A DNA stretch of 64,000 nt from Marinobacterium profundum (GTDB lineage: Bacteria > Pseudomonadota > Gammaproteobacteria > Pseudomonadales > Balneatricaceae): positions 1 through 64,000 of the forward strand of contig NZ_BCNS01000124.1 of the NCBI RefSeq assembly GCF_001528745.1, read 5' to 3'. The notes beneath the pieces are model-generated. The model was not told the DNA's origin. It made no database searches and was given only the letters and a program-made list of their open reading frames with translations. Both the position numbers and the translations under genes were made by a program. This document shows, piece by piece, positions 8,973-18,483 of this stretch. Positions within the stretch are counted from its first letter, which is position 1; the number at the start of each line of letters is the position of its first letter.

Positions 8973-9965
8973 TTACAGTTTGACGATTTGTCCTGTTTCC
9001 AGGGACTGCTGGGCCGCATTGGCCATAAGCAGGGCAAGCTTGCCATCCTGGAACGACGGTGACACCGGTTTGCCTTCAATCACGGCGGCGATAAAGGCAT
9101 CGAGCTGCAGTCTGTAGGAGTCGTGGTAGCGGGTGATAAAAAAGTCCTGCAGCGGCTCACGGGCATCGGTTGCGGTTGCGGTATGGCGTGTGACCGAGGT
9201 CGGAGTCTGGTTATTGGATAGAATCATGCCGGCCGAGCCAAAGGCCTCGATACGCTGGTCATAGCCATAGACCGCGCGGCGCGAGCAGTTGATGTGGCAC
9301 AGTGCGCCTGAGGCAAACTGGATGATGGCCATGGCTGTATCCACATCGCCGAATGTGCTCAGTTCCTTATCGACCAGGACGCCGGCCATGACGCTGATCG
9401 ACACAGGCGTATCGTTCATGATGTAACGCGCCATGTCGAAGTCATGGATCATCATGTCTCGGAACAGACCGCCCGAATGTTTAAGGTATTCCGCTGGCGG
9501 CAGGCCAGGGTCCCTGCTGGTGATGACCAGGCTTTCAAGCTGGCCCATCTCACCGCTTTGAACCGCGCGTTCAACAGCCTTGTGGCTGGGGTCGAAACGA
9601 CGGTTAAAGCCCATTTGAATCGGCACGTCGCAATCTTTTATTTCATCCAGGCAGCGGTCGACCTTGGTGATATCCAGATCAATCGGCTTTTCGCACAGAA
9701 TGGCTTTGCCGGCCTTGGCTGCGCGAATGATGAGATCAACGTGGGTGTCAGTGGGCGTGGCTATCAGAATGGCCTGGACCTTGGGGTCAGCCAGGGCCTG
9801 TTCAACGGCTTCAATAGCGGTTGCGCCATACTGGGAGGCAACGTCCTGGGCGACTGGGGTGTTGACATCAAATACATAGGCCAGGCTGGCGTGCGGATGG
9901 GCGGCAATGTTGGCGGCGTGCATTCTGCCGATGCGCCCTGCACCGAATAAGGCAATATTAAGCAT
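8973..9965 (-). CDS. iolG: Inositol 2-dehydrogenase
   Basis: A 330-residue Gfo/Idh enzyme with GAGRIGRMHAANI at 8-20, CEKPIDLD at 91-98, and the HDFDMARY segment typical of myo-inositol 2-dehydrogenases. It oxidises myo-inositol to scyllo-inosose with NAD. The start at 9965 was chosen because GGAG lies just upstream; the longer in-frame extension runs through the promoter and has non-coding character. It is the first gene of a six-gene minus-strand operon that ends with the SDR at 3194. Its promoter carries operator-like palindromes at 10115 and 10190, probably bound by the LacI regulator encoded at 10367. Confidence 0.88.
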   Translation of the reverse strand: MLNIALFGAGRIGRMHAANIAAHPHASLAYVFDVNTPVAQDVASQYGATAIEAVEQALADPKVQAILIATPTDTHVDLIIRAAKAGKAILCEKPIDLDITKVDRCLDEIKDCDVPIQMGFNRRFDPSHKAVERAVQSGEMGQLESLVITSRDPGLPPAEYLKHSGGLFRDMMIHDFDMARYIMNDTPVSISVMAGVLVDKELSTFGDVDTAMAIIQFASGALCHINCSRRAVYGYDQRIEAFGSAGMILSNNQTPTSVTRHTATATDAREPLQDFFITRYHDSYRLQLDAFIAAVIEGKPVSPSFQDGKLALLMANAAQQSLETGQIVKL

Positions 9966-10109
9966 TCGGGAATCTCCATCCTTTGTTGTTATAAGTCGAT
10001 CATTGTTATGAATCGATCTTGTTGGGTGGGCTGGGTAGCGCTGCTTGTCGTGCGGGTCAGACCAAACGCCTGCCGGATCGAGTCGCGATACCTCAATGTG
10101 CCTGTTGCT

Positions 10110-10138
10110 ATTAAATGAAAACCTTTTCATAAATGCAA
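10110..10138 (-). promoter_or_regulatory. iolG operon promoter with operator in the spacer
   Basis: On the minus strand, TTGCAT (10133-10138) and TTTAAT (10110-10115) are separated by exactly 17 bp and form a sigma-70-type promoter. The spacer is filled by the palindrome ATGAAAAC-CTTTTCAT (10115-10130). A LacI-family protein bound there would block RNA polymerase. The palindrome shares the GAAAA half-site with the operators near iolE and iolD. Confidence 0.65.
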
Positions 10139-10189
10139 CAGAAAATATGCCCCATAAGGGTCTTTGTACGAGATTTACTCGATTTGGTT

Positions 10190-10201
10190 GAAAACGTTTT
10201 C
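10190..10201. promoter_or_regulatory. LacI-type operator, perfect palindrome
   Basis: GAAAACGTTTTC is a perfect 12-bp palindrome with the central CG of LacI/GalR-family operators. It lies 73 bp, about seven helical turns, upstream of the operator in the iolG promoter, a spacing suitable for looping. The rest of 9966-10366 shows no gene. Confidence 0.7.
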
Positions 10202-10366
10202 TCTTTCTGGGGTGGGTGCAGCAATTCGGCACTGGATCTGGGTGAGCGGGTGAGGAGCGGTCTCTGCGCGCAGGGATGAGCAGTGGCTGATGGACTCTGG
10301 TGCAGGTGGCCGGCGAGCAAGCCCGGCTGAAGAGTGACGCAGCGCTGGAGGCAGGCGCGCCTTGCG

Positions 10367-11422
10367 CTATTCGGCTTGGGTGGGAATAGCCCGGGTCGAG
10401 CCCCGTGTTACCAGGGTGCAGGGCAGAGTGAAGTTTTTCGGCTCAATGGAGGTATCCTTGATCTGTTCGAACAATGCGGTGACAGCGGTGTTGACCATGT
10501 CAGTGAATGGCTGGCGAATAGTGGTCAAATCGTAAGCCCGGCTGGCGGCAAGGCGAATATCATCGACGCCAATGACGCCGACATCTTCAGGTACTTTGAG
10601 CCCGAATTCGTAACGGATGGCATCCATGCCGCCACAGGCCATGATGTCATCGAGATAAAAAATTGAGTCGGGTTTGTCGGTGGAGGCGAACAGTTTGCAG
10701 GTCGCCTCGTAGCCAGAGTCATAGCTGTGCCGGTTGCCTTCGGTGGTCGTCCACTCGGTACAGCCGCGCTCAATCAGCCGGGTAATGAATCCCCGCTGCC
10801 GGTCGGTAGTGGTCGAGACGCTGGTGGTGGCGCCGACAAACGCCGGCCTTGTATAGCCCGCATCGAGCAGTATGTCCGCCGCCATGCGCCCGCCCGCCAC
10901 GTTGTCGCAGGACACTATGGTTGCCGGTGCATTGCGGGAGTGATGACCGAAAATGACCACGGGTGTGTTTCTGCGCTGACAGGCGCTGATCAGTTCATCC
11001 GGCAGGGAGGAGGAGGTCACGATAAGCCCATCGACGTGATATTCCATGATCAGCTCCACCGCTTCGGTGACACTTTTTTGCGGCCCGACGTTGATCAGCA
11101 GGCTGTGGCAGTTGTGTGCCTGAATGGCGGAGGTCAAATCGCTGAGGATAGACAGGTAGGCGGGGTTTTCGAAGTCCGTCATCAAAATGCCGATGAGACT
11201 GGAATTCGATTTGAGCCCGCGGGCCAGGCGATTCGGTTTGTAGCCCAGCTTTTCCGCCGCGGCGAAGACCTTGGCCCTGGTTTTGGGCGCGCAGCTGCCA
11301 GTGGGGTTAAAAGCCCTGGATACCGCGGATATAGAGACCTGTGCTTCAGCCGCGACCTCGGTAATGGTGATGTTATCCGGGTATGGGCTGAGTTTTTGTG
11401 AGGGCTTGATTGGGCTGCTCAA
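10367..11422 (-). CDS. LacI-family regulator of the inositol locus
   Basis: A 351-residue regulator. The N-terminal helix-turn-helix reads ITITEVAAEAQVSISAVSRAFN, followed by the hinge and a periplasmic-binding-like effector domain (GVIGVDDIRLAASRA near the C-terminus). No ATG lies near the helix-turn-helix. A TTG at 11422 with AGGA eight bases before it is in frame and is my preferred start. The gene lies between the transporter and iolG operons, on the same strand as both. Its likely targets are the GAAAACG palindromes at 10115, 10190, 16398, 16493 and perhaps 18496. The effector is probably an inositol or a pathway intermediate, which is inference. Confidence 0.85.
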   Translation of the reverse strand: MSSPIKPSQKLSPYPDNITITEVAAEAQVSISAVSRAFNPTGSCAPKTRAKVFAAAEKLGYKPNRLARGLKSNSSLIGILMTDFENPAYLSILSDLTSAIQAHNCHSLLINVGPQKSVTEAVELIMEYHVDGLIVTSSSLPDELISACQRRNTPVVIFGHHSRNAPATIVSCDNVAGGRMAADILLDAGYTRPAFVGATTSVSTTTDRQRGFITRLIERGCTEWTTTEGNRHSYDSGYEATCKLFASTDKPDSIFYLDDIMACGGMDAIRYEFGLKVPEDVGVIGVDDIRLAASRAYDLTTIRQPFTDMVNTAVTALFEQIKDTSIEPKNFTLPCTLVTRGSTRAIPTQAE

Positions 11423-11631
11423 AAAAAATTCCTGAAGAGTTTGGGCTGTGCAGCTGCGCCAGTGCTGATTCTCGCAGTAAAGCCGCATTCTGAATTTGCT
11501 GATTTACTATACTGGCGCGGGCGCTGGATTGGTATACAGCAATCGCACAGAGACGTTGTTGATATTGTATCTCTGCGCAGATTTTATGCCGGCGCCAGCA
11601 GTGCGCTTTTACCGGCAATCTCCTGGATGCG

Positions 11632-12669
11632 TCAGGTTTTCTTGCTGCGCTTGTTCTGGCGATGCATGTCTACGACCACGGCGACAATAATAATCGCGCC
11701 CTTGATGATGTCCTGATAGTAGGCATCGACCCGCAGGAAGGTGAAGCCCGACAGCATTACGCCAAGGATCAGGGCGCCGATCACGGTGCCGGTGATGCGA
11801 CCGCGTCCACCAGTCAGGGATACACCGCCGATAACAGCCGCGGCAATCGCATCCAGCTCGTACATCATGCCCATGCCCGCCTGGGCGGTCTTGATGCGGG
11901 CGATGGCGACCATGGCGGCCAGGCCTGCCAGCAGGCCTGCAATCATGTAGACCTTGATCAGGTGGGATTCGATGTTGATACCGGATACGCGCGCCGCCTG
12001 GGGGTTGGCACCTATGGCGTAGGTGAACTTGCCAAAGCGGGTGTAGCGCATAACGATATGGAACACGGCGGCGACGACCAGGAAGATAACCACCGGGGCC
12101 CAGCGACCCATGCCGTTACCCAGCATGGCGAAGCTTTCGGTGAAGCCGGAAACCGGGCTGCCATCGGTGTACCAGCGCGCGATACCGCGGGCCGAGACCA
12201 TCATGCCCAGGGTGGCAATAAAGGGCGGGATTTTGGTTTTGGTGATCAGCCAGCCGTTAACAAAGCCGGCGGCTGCACCCACGGCCAGGCCAACCATCAG
12301 CGGGATGAACCAGGGCAGATCCACCAGTGCCGGGTGAATGATTTTCGGCCAATTGGCATCCTGGGCGAAGGTGGCCGCCACCATGGCGCTCATGGCGACG
12401 ACGGAGCCGGACGACAGATCGATACCGCCAGTAATGATGACCTGGGTCACGCCGACGGCAATGATGCCGATGACGGAGACCTGCAGAATGATGATCTGCA
12501 GGCGACTGATGTTGCCCAGAAAACTCTGGCCGACGAGGAACCAGCCGAGGACTTCGAAGAAGGCGGCGATGCCGAACAGAACCAGCAGAATACTGACTTC
12601 CTGGGGCAGGCGCCTTTTGGAGGGTGCCTCCAGCGTGGCATTAGGCGTTGTTGCAGTGTGGGTTGTCAT
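11632..12669 (-). CDS. Inositol/ribose-type ABC transporter permease
   Basis: A 345-residue CUT2-family permease (RbsC type) with about ten hydrophobic segments. The family pattern GGIDLSSGSVVAMSAM is near residues 85-100, and GGVSLTGGRGRITGTVIGALILGVM lies near the C-terminus. It forms the membrane channel for the ATPase and binding protein encoded just upstream, 24 bp after the ATPase stop. From neighbouring iol genes I infer that the substrate is inositol, making it an IatP-like protein. Ribose or another sugar is the alternative. Confidence 0.85.
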   Translation of the reverse strand: MTTHTATTPNATLEAPSKRRLPQEVSILLVLFGIAAFFEVLGWFLVGQSFLGNISRLQIIILQVSVIGIIAVGVTQVIITGGIDLSSGSVVAMSAMVAATFAQDANWPKIIHPALVDLPWFIPLMVGLAVGAAAGFVNGWLITKTKIPPFIATLGMMVSARGIARWYTDGSPVSGFTESFAMLGNGMGRWAPVVIFLVVAAVFHIVMRYTRFGKFTYAIGANPQAARVSGINIESHLIKVYMIAGLLAGLAAMVAIARIKTAQAGMGMMYELDAIAAAVIGGVSLTGGRGRITGTVIGALILGVMLSGFTFLRVDAYYQDIIKGAIIIVAVVVDMHRQNKRSKKT

Positions 12670-12693
12670 AATTGACCTCTCATATTCCCATTA

Positions 12694-14241
12694 TTATTGT
12701 GAAGCCAGATCCATGACGGCGACCTGATTGGCATCTGCACGATCCAGAATGCCGGTACAGTGGCCCTCGTGCATGACCACAACGCGGTCACTCATGCCCA
12801 GTACTTCGGGCATTTCGGATGAAATCATGATCACCGCCACACCGTTATGGGCCAACTGGGTGATCAGGCTGTGAATCTCAGCCTTGGCGCCGACATCGAT
12901 GCCGCGGGTGGGTTCATCGAGAATCAGAATTTTGGGGTTGGTCAGCAGCCAGCGACCGATCAGCACTTTCTGCTGGTTACCGCCGGACAGGTTTTCGATG
13001 CACTCGTGCATGTTCGGCGTTTTTACACGCAACTTCTGGCTGATTTCCAGGCAGACCTTTTCAAGTTTGGCCTCCTGCACGAAACCATATTTCACAAAGT
13101 CATCGTGGATAACGGCCATCTGGGCGTTTTCCTGGATATCCAGCGGCAGGAAGCAGCCGGTCTCCTTGCGATCCTCGGTCAGGAAGGCCATGCCCAGTTT
13201 GATGGCATCATGGGAGGTCTTGATCGACACTGTCTTGCCATTGATCTCGATGCTGCCGGAGCTGGCCGGTGTCACCCCAAACAGGGTTTCCGCCACGTTA
13301 GAACGGCCCGAGCCCACCAGACCTGCAAAGCCGAGGATTTCGCCGGCGCGCACATCGAAGGAGACATCCTGGAAGACGCCATCAAGGGTCAGGTTCTTCA
13401 CCGACAGCACCACATCGCCCAGCTTCACCTCTTCCTTGGGGAACATCTGGGTGATTTCGCGGCCGACCATCATCTGAATGATGTCGTCGCGGGTCACATC
13501 CGCAGAGGGGTGGGTGGCGATGTAATGGCCATCGCGGAACACCGAGAATTCGTCGGCAATCTCAAACAGCTCATTCATCTTGTGGGTGATATAAACGATA
13601 CCGATGCCCTGTTCGCGCAGACCCCGGATGATCTCGAACAGGTGCGCCACTTCCTTCTCGGTAATGGCGGAGGTGGGCTCGTCCATAATCAGTACATCTG
13701 AGTTGAAGGATACCGCCTTGGCAATCTCTACCATCTGGCGGTTGGCCACCGAGAGTTCGCTCACCTCGGCGTCCGGATCCAGAGTAATGTTGAGCCGGTC
13801 AAACAGCTCGGTGGTCATCTGGCGCATCTGGGCGTGGTTCACCAGCCCGAAGGCGTTACGCGGTTCGCGACGAATCCAGATATTCTCCGCCACCGTCATG
13901 GAATTCATCAGCAACAGCTCCTGATGAATCATGGCGATACCGGCTTCCTGTGCCGCCAGGGGCGTGGCCAGGTGTACGGCTTCACCGCGCAGCCGGATCT
14001 CGCCGGCGTCGGGGTGGTAGATACCGGCAATGATCTTCATTAGCGTCGATTTGCCGGCACCGTTCTCGCCCATCAGAGCGTGTACAGTGCCCGGGCGTAC
14101 GCGCAGCGAGACGTTATCCAGCGCGACTACACCTGGGAATTCCTTGCGTGCATTGACGATTTCAAGCACGTATTCATACGGTTTGGCCTGAGGAATTGCG
14201 CCCTTTGACGGCACCGCTTCCACCTGTGATGCGTTAACCAT
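12694..14241 (-). CDS. Inositol/ribose-type ABC transporter ATPase
   Basis: A 515-residue protein with two fused nucleotide-binding domains, as in RbsA/IatA. In domain one, Walker A is GENGAGKS and Walker B is LIMDEPTSA. In domain two, the Walker A-like GLVGSGRS is degenerate, the signature [14 protein letters not shown] is intact, and Walker B is LILDEPTRG. This asymmetry is normal for the family. It powers the transporter formed with genes 11632 and 14341. It starts 99 bp after the binding-protein gene, across a 20-bp perfect stem-loop. Confidence 0.88.
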   Translation of the reverse strand: MVNASQVEAVPSKGAIPQAKPYEYVLEIVNARKEFPGVVALDNVSLRVRPGTVHALMGENGAGKSTLMKIIAGIYHPDAGEIRLRGEAVHLATPLAAQEAGIAMIHQELLLMNSMTVAENIWIRREPRNAFGLVNHAQMRQMTTELFDRLNITLDPDAEVSELSVANRQMVEIAKAVSFNSDVLIMDEPTSAITEKEVAHLFEIIRGLREQGIGIVYITHKMNELFEIADEFSVFRDGHYIATHPSADVTRDDIIQMMVGREITQMFPKEEVKLGDVVLSVKNLTLDGVFQDVSFDVRAGEILGFAGLVGSGRSNVAETLFGVTPASSGSIEINGKTVSIKTSHDAIKLGMAFLTEDRKETGCFLPLDIQENAQMAVIHDDFVKYGFVQEAKLEKVCLEISQKLRVKTPNMHECIENLSGGNQQKVLIGRWLLTNPKILILDEPTRGIDVGAKAEIHSLITQLAHNGVAVIMISSEMPEVLGMSDRVVVMHEGHCTGILDRADANQVAVMDLASQ

Positions 14242-14271
14242 AACGCAACCCCTCCTGTTTTATTGAGCGTG

Positions 14272-14323
14272 AGGGACTGTTGACGCTGGCGACAGAATCT
14301 GGCCGCCAGCGTCAACAGTCCCT
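14272..14323. repeat. Long perfect stem-loop between binding-protein and ATPase genes
   Basis: Arms at 14272-14291 and 14304-14323 are perfectly complementary over 20 bp and enclose a 12-base loop. There is no T-run on the minus strand, so it is not a clear terminator. Such stems after binding-protein genes often protect the 3' end of that message and raise its level over the ATPase and permease, which is the role I infer. Confidence 0.75.
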
Positions 14324-14340
14324 AAGGGTAGTGGAGTCTG

Positions 14341-15285
14341 TTAGCGCATGTACTTTTCAAAGTTGGCGGGGGTCACCAGCTCAAAAGGAACCCATACCTT
14401 CTGCTCAATCTTTTTGCCGGCGACCAGTTGGATGGCAGCATCGACAGCGCCTTTGCCCTGTCCGGCAGCATCCTGGAATACAGTCACGTCGATTTCGCCT
14501 GCCCTGATGGCGGCCAGTGCGTCGGGAGTGGCATCAATGCCGGCAATCACGACTGAATCCATGGCGCGGCCTGTGGCCTTGAGTGCCTGTACGGCGCCTA
14601 TGGCCATTTCATCGTTGTTGGCGATAACAGCGTCAAATTCGATACCCGCCGAGATCCAGTTGGTCATCAGGTCGCTACCTTCGGTGCGGGACCATTTGGC
14701 GGTCTGTTCGGCAACCACTTCCAGGCCTGAGCATTCCGGTGTGGCGATAACATCGTGAATGTCCTTGGTGCGCTGAATGGCCGCCTGGTTGGACAGCTCG
14801 CCCATCATGACCACGACTTTGCCCTTGCCACCCAGCAGGCGGCAGACTTCCTTGGTTTGCAGGGTACCGGAGTCGACTTCGTTGGAGGCAACGAAAGCCT
14901 GATTGTCGGGCAGTGAATCAACGTTGATTGGCTGGCGGTTTACATACACCAGGGGAATGCCCGCTGCGGCGGCGTCATCGCTCATGGAAATGGTGGCGTC
15001 GGTGTCCACCGGGTTGACGATGATGGCGTCTACGCCCGAAGCGATAAAGTTCTGAATCTGATTGAGCTGGTTGCCCACTTCGGCTTTGGCATCTTCAACC
15101 TGAAGCTCTACGTTGACGTCGTCAGCGTAGCTTTGCATGCCGGTACGCAGTGCGGTGAGAAAGTTATCGTCAAATACCGAAATGGCAACGCCGATTTTGA
15201 GTTGTTCGGCCGCCATGGCCATTGAAGAGGTGCCGATCAGGGTCGCCAGAAGGGTGTGCTTCATTATTTTTTTTGCGTTGATCAT
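14341..15285 (-). CDS. Periplasmic sugar/inositol-binding protein
   Basis: A 314-residue substrate-binding protein of the RbsB/IbpA type. The signal peptide is MINAKKIMKHTLLATLIGTSSMAMA, cleaved before AEQLKIGVAISVFDD. The family segment ASGVDAIIVNPVDTDAT is present, as is GIDATPDALAAIRAGEIDVTVFQD near the C-terminus. It delivers substrate in the periplasm to the transporter encoded downstream. It lies 164 bp after iolE on the same strand and is followed by the stem-loop at 14272. Inositol is the probable ligand from context. Confidence 0.87.
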   Translation of the reverse strand: MINAKKIMKHTLLATLIGTSSMAMAAEQLKIGVAISVFDDNFLTALRTGMQSYADDVNVELQVEDAKAEVGNQLNQIQNFIASGVDAIIVNPVDTDATISMSDDAAAAGIPLVYVNRQPINVDSLPDNQAFVASNEVDSGTLQTKEVCRLLGGKGKVVVMMGELSNQAAIQRTKDIHDVIATPECSGLEVVAEQTAKWSRTEGSDLMTNWISAGIEFDAVIANNDEMAIGAVQALKATGRAMDSVVIAGIDATPDALAAIRAGEIDVTVFQDAAGQGKGAVDAAIQLVAGKKIEQKVWVPFELVTPANFEKYMR

Positions 15286-15449
15286 GACTTTCTCCGGGGT
15301 TCCGTCCTGATGGACGGTTTTGTTTATATTTATTGATCTTGTTGGGCGCTGATCGCCCAGGCCTTACTTTAATTTCCTGGTTTTACGCTTTGAGGGGCGA
15401 ACAGGCTGTCCGTTGCCGTTCGCCAGGTCTGGTGTTATGTGCCTGGTGC

Positions 15450-16349
15450 TTAGCCGCGCAGGACTGCATCCTGGATAAAGGACAGGCTTTGGCGTGCATT
15501 TTCCAGTGAACTGTTGTTCAGCGCAGCGGGATCCACGTCCTGTTCTACGGTCACCCAGCCATCAAAGGCGAGGTCGATCAGTGTCTGGCGCAGTTGCTGG
15601 AAATCGACAGAACCCTGGCCGAGTGGGCAAAAAACGCCCTGACCAATGGCCTTGTAGAAATCAGTCCCCTGGGCGACAACCTGCTCCAGAACCTTGCCGT
15701 TGATGTCCTTGAAATGCAGGTACTTGACGCGATCGGCGTAGGTGCGGATCAGTTCTGAAGGATTGATGCCGGCGTATGTGCAGTGGCCTGAATCGATGCA
15801 CAGCTTGACGATGCTCTCGTCCAGGTCATTCATGGCGCGATCGATTTCGTCGCGGTATTCGATGTAGGTGCCTGCGTGCGGATGCAGTACGGGAATGATG
15901 CCGTACTCGTCCTGGCAAATGCGCGAGAGTTCATTGATGGTTTGCATCATGCCCTTCCACTGTTCTGGCGGCAGGCGGTCTGCGGTCAGAATCTGGCCGG
16001 CCTGGTCAGTACGCGGTGAAGAGACGTGGTCGATAACAACCATGTACTTGGCGTTCTGGGGCTGCAGGACCTTGCAGGTGGCATGGGTGTAATCAAGGAT
16101 TTCCTGTCGACGTGACGGATCGTGCAGGTGCTTGAATATGGTGCCTGCGATGAGCTGCAGGTCACGCTGAGCCAGTTCCGCCTTGAGCTGCTGCACATCG
16201 GTAGGGAAGTAATTCAGTGGTCCAAGCTCAGTCGCTTTATAGCCGGCCTGGGCAATCTCGTCGAGCACCAGGCTCCACTTCGGATTGCTCGGATTGTCAG
16301 CGAACTCGATACCCCAGGAGCAGGGGGCGTTAGACAGGCGAAGCTGCAT
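15450..16349 (-). CDS. iolE: IolE-like inosose dehydratase
   Basis: A 299-residue TIM-barrel protein of the xylose-isomerase-like superfamily. Segments such as VLHPHAGTYIEYRDEID, KLCIDSGHCTYAG, VKYLHFKDINGKVL, GVFCPLGQGSVDF and DGWVTVEQDVDPA resemble IolE, which dehydrates 2-keto-myo-inositol to the 1,2-dione. The N-terminus (LSNAPCSWGIEF) differs from Bacillus IolE, so an IolH- or epimerase-like role is not excluded. It is divergent from iolD, whose product uses the IolE product, which supports the call. Its promoter at 16393-16421 has an operator in the spacer. Confidence 0.78.
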   Translation of the reverse strand: MQLRLSNAPCSWGIEFADNPSNPKWSLVLDEIAQAGYKATELGPLNYFPTDVQQLKAELAQRDLQLIAGTIFKHLHDPSRRQEILDYTHATCKVLQPQNAKYMVVIDHVSSPRTDQAGQILTADRLPPEQWKGMMQTINELSRICQDEYGIIPVLHPHAGTYIEYRDEIDRAMNDLDESIVKLCIDSGHCTYAGINPSELIRTYADRVKYLHFKDINGKVLEQVVAQGTDFYKAIGQGVFCPLGQGSVDFQQLRQTLIDLAFDGWVTVEQDVDPAALNNSSLENARQSLSFIQDAVLRG

Positions 16350-16392
16350 GATTATTATTCCTGTGAGCGGGTTGGTCGTTAAGTCTGCAACC

Positions 16393-16421
16393 TTTATATG
16401 AAAACGTTATCATCATTGCAA
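16393..16421 (-). promoter_or_regulatory. iolE/transporter operon promoter with operator
   Basis: On the minus strand, TTGCAA (16416-16421) and TATAAA (16393-16398) are 17 bp apart. The imperfect palindrome ATGAAAACGTTATCAT (16398-16413) fills the spacer, the same design as the iolG promoter. Repression by the LacI protein at 10367 is the simplest reading. Confidence 0.7.
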
Positions 16422-16492
16422 CCATTAAATAGTGTTTGGTGGCTATTAAAACCACTTTTTTGGTGTATTCAGGGTTTTTGATCAAAAAACAA

Positions 16493-16530
16493 CGAAAACG
16501 TTTGCAAAAACAGTAAGGCTCATTGATAGT
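16493..16530 (+). promoter_or_regulatory. iolD promoter with operator
   Basis: CGAAAACGTTTGC (16493-16505) is an operator-like palindrome overlapping the -35 element TTGCAA (16502-16507). GATAGT (16525-16530) lies 17 bp downstream and could be the -10 element. The operator is about 94 bp from the iolE operator, so the two divergent promoters could be co-repressed. Confidence 0.55.
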
Positions 16531-16616
16531 TCGATCCAAGAGGGGCTGGTGCTGACGACTGCCGTCTGCAGTACCTAGCCACAGGTGCATATCGTAATAA
16601 TAATAGGTGAGCCTCT

Positions 16617-18467
16617 ATGGAAACCGTACGTTTGACCTTGGCCGAAGCGCTTGCGCGCTACCTGTCGGCGCAGAAAATTGAAGTGCAGGGAGAGCGGGTT
16701 CCGCTGTTCGGCTGTTCATTTGCCATCTTTGGTCACGGCAATGTGACCTGCCTTGGGCAGCAGCTGAAAAACATTGAGGATACGATCCCCACCTGGCGCG
16801 GCCAGAACGAGCAGTCCATGGCAACGGCAGCGATTGCCTATGCCAAGGCAAACAAGCGCCAGCGCATCGGTATTGCCTCTGCCTCCATAGGCCCGGGGGC
16901 GACCAATATGCTCACGGCGGCCGGCATTGCCCATACCAACCGCTTGCCGCTGCTTATGTTTGCAGGTGATGCCCATGTCAGCCGCTTGCCGGATCCGGTG
17001 CTGCAGCAGACGGAGCATTTTCATAACCCGGCGCTGACCGTTAATGACGCCTTCAAGGCCGTGACCCGTTATTGGGACCGTGTGGTGCACCCGGCGCAGC
17101 TGCTGCAGACATTGCCCCAGGCGATCGAAACCATGCTGGATCCTGCCACCTGTGGCCCGGTTTTCATTGGCCTGCCGCAGGATATTCAGGGGCTGGCCTA
17201 TGATTATCCAGAGGCGTTTTTCGCTGAGCGCATACACCGTATTCGCCGGCCTGAAGCTGAGCAGGTCGAACTTGAAGCTGCGGTTAAAATTCTGCAGTCG
17301 GCACGCCGACCACTGATTATCAGTGGTGGTGGAGTACATTATTCCGATGCCTGTGACGCGCTCTTGCAACTGGCTGAAGCACACAATATTCCCGTAGTGG
17401 AAACCATTGCAGGGCGCGCAACGCTGCTGCAAAGCCATCGTCTTAATGGTGGCCCCATAGGTGTAACGGGTTCCAACTCAGCCAACTATCTGGCTGGCCA
17501 TGCCGACGTGGTACTGGCAATCGGTACGCGCTTGCAGGACTTTACCACCGGCTCCTGGTCTGTCTTCCGTGACCCGGATCTCAAAATCATATCGCTCAAC
17601 GTTGCCCGGTTTGACGCCACCAAGCACTTTGCACTGCCGCTGATTGCGGATGCCAGGAGCGGGATGACTCGACTGAATAACCTGCTGGGTGACTTCCGTG
17701 CGGATGATGCCTGGGCGCAAAGTGCGTTTGACGAGGCGGAAAAGTGGAAGGCGCTGTGCGCGCAGCGGGCTGAAGTCATACCCGGAACAGATGCCTCCTA
17801 TGCCCAGGTTATAGCGGCGGTAAACCGCCTGCAGGAGCCCGGCGATACCGTGCTTGCAGCCGCAGGTGGATTGCCGGCAGAGCTCAATATGAACTGGCAG
17901 TCCAGGCAGCTGGGCAAGTTCGATATCGAATTTGGCTTCTCCTGCATGGGTTACGAAATCGCGGGTGGCTGGGGTGCCAAGATGGCAAACCCGGACAGCG
18001 ACGTCGTTGTGCTGGTAGGGGATGGCTCCTACATGATGATGAACTCGGATATCTACAGCTCGGTGCTGAGTGGCCACAAGCTGATCGTTGTGGTGTGCGA
18101 CAACGGGGGCTATGCGGTTATCAACAAGCTGCAGAACAATACCGGCAATGAGTCCTTCAATAATCTGCTGAAAGATTGCCGTCGCACCGTGCCGGACGTT
18201 GCCAGGGTCGACTTTGTCATGCATGCGCAGGCACAGGGTGCCCGCAGTGAAAAAGTCGCCAGCATGGCGGACTTCGATGCGGCCTATGCTCGGGCGAAAG
18301 AATCGGATCGGACTTACGTGATCGTGCTCGACATTGACTCCACCAAGTGGTCCTCCTGTGATTGCTGGTGGGATGTCGGTTTGCCTGAAGTGACACGCAA
18401 TGAGCGCACTGCTAAGGCTGTAAGTGATTTTGGTTTGGGTCGCAAATATCAGCGGCAAGGCATATAA
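16617..18467 (+). CDS. iolD: 3D-trihydroxycyclohexane-1,2-dione hydrolase
   Basis: A 616-residue ThDP-dependent enzyme. The N-terminal pyrimidine-binding domain has RGQNEQSMATAAIAYAK and ASIGPGATNM; the C-terminal domain has the ThDP/Mg motif VGDGSYMMMNSDIYS and NGGYAVINKLQ. These patterns and the length match IolD, which opens the cyclohexanedione ring to 5-deoxy-D-glucuronate. The alternative is another acetolactate-synthase-like enzyme, but the iolE/iolG context argues for IolD. It is followed 16 bp later by a Gfo/Idh gene. The step after IolD (IolB) is not encoded in this window. Confidence 0.9.
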   Translation: METVRLTLAEALARYLSAQKIEVQGERVPLFGCSFAIFGHGNVTCLGQQLKNIEDTIPTWRGQNEQSMATAAIAYAKANKRQRIGIASASIGPGATNMLTAAGIAHTNRLPLLMFAGDAHVSRLPDPVLQQTEHFHNPALTVNDAFKAVTRYWDRVVHPAQLLQTLPQAIETMLDPATCGPVFIGLPQDIQGLAYDYPEAFFAERIHRIRRPEAEQVELEAAVKILQSARRPLIISGGGVHYSDACDALLQLAEAHNIPVVETIAGRATLLQSHRLNGGPIGVTGSNSANYLAGHADVVLAIGTRLQDFTTGSWSVFRDPDLKIISLNVARFDATKHFALPLIADARSGMTRLNNLLGDFRADDAWAQSAFDEAEKWKALCAQRAEVIPGTDASYAQVIAAVNRLQEPGDTVLAAAGGLPAELNMNWQSRQLGKFDIEFGFSCMGYEIAGGWGAKMANPDSDVVVLVGDGSYMMMNSDIYSSVLSGHKLIVVVCDNGGYAVINKLQNNTGNESFNNLLKDCRRTVPDVARVDFVMHAQAQGARSEKVASMADFDAAYARAKESDRTYVIVLDIDSTKWSSCDCWWDVGLPEVTRNERTAKAVSDFGLGRKYQRQGI

Positions 18468-18483
18468 GAGAGGGCTCTGAGTC

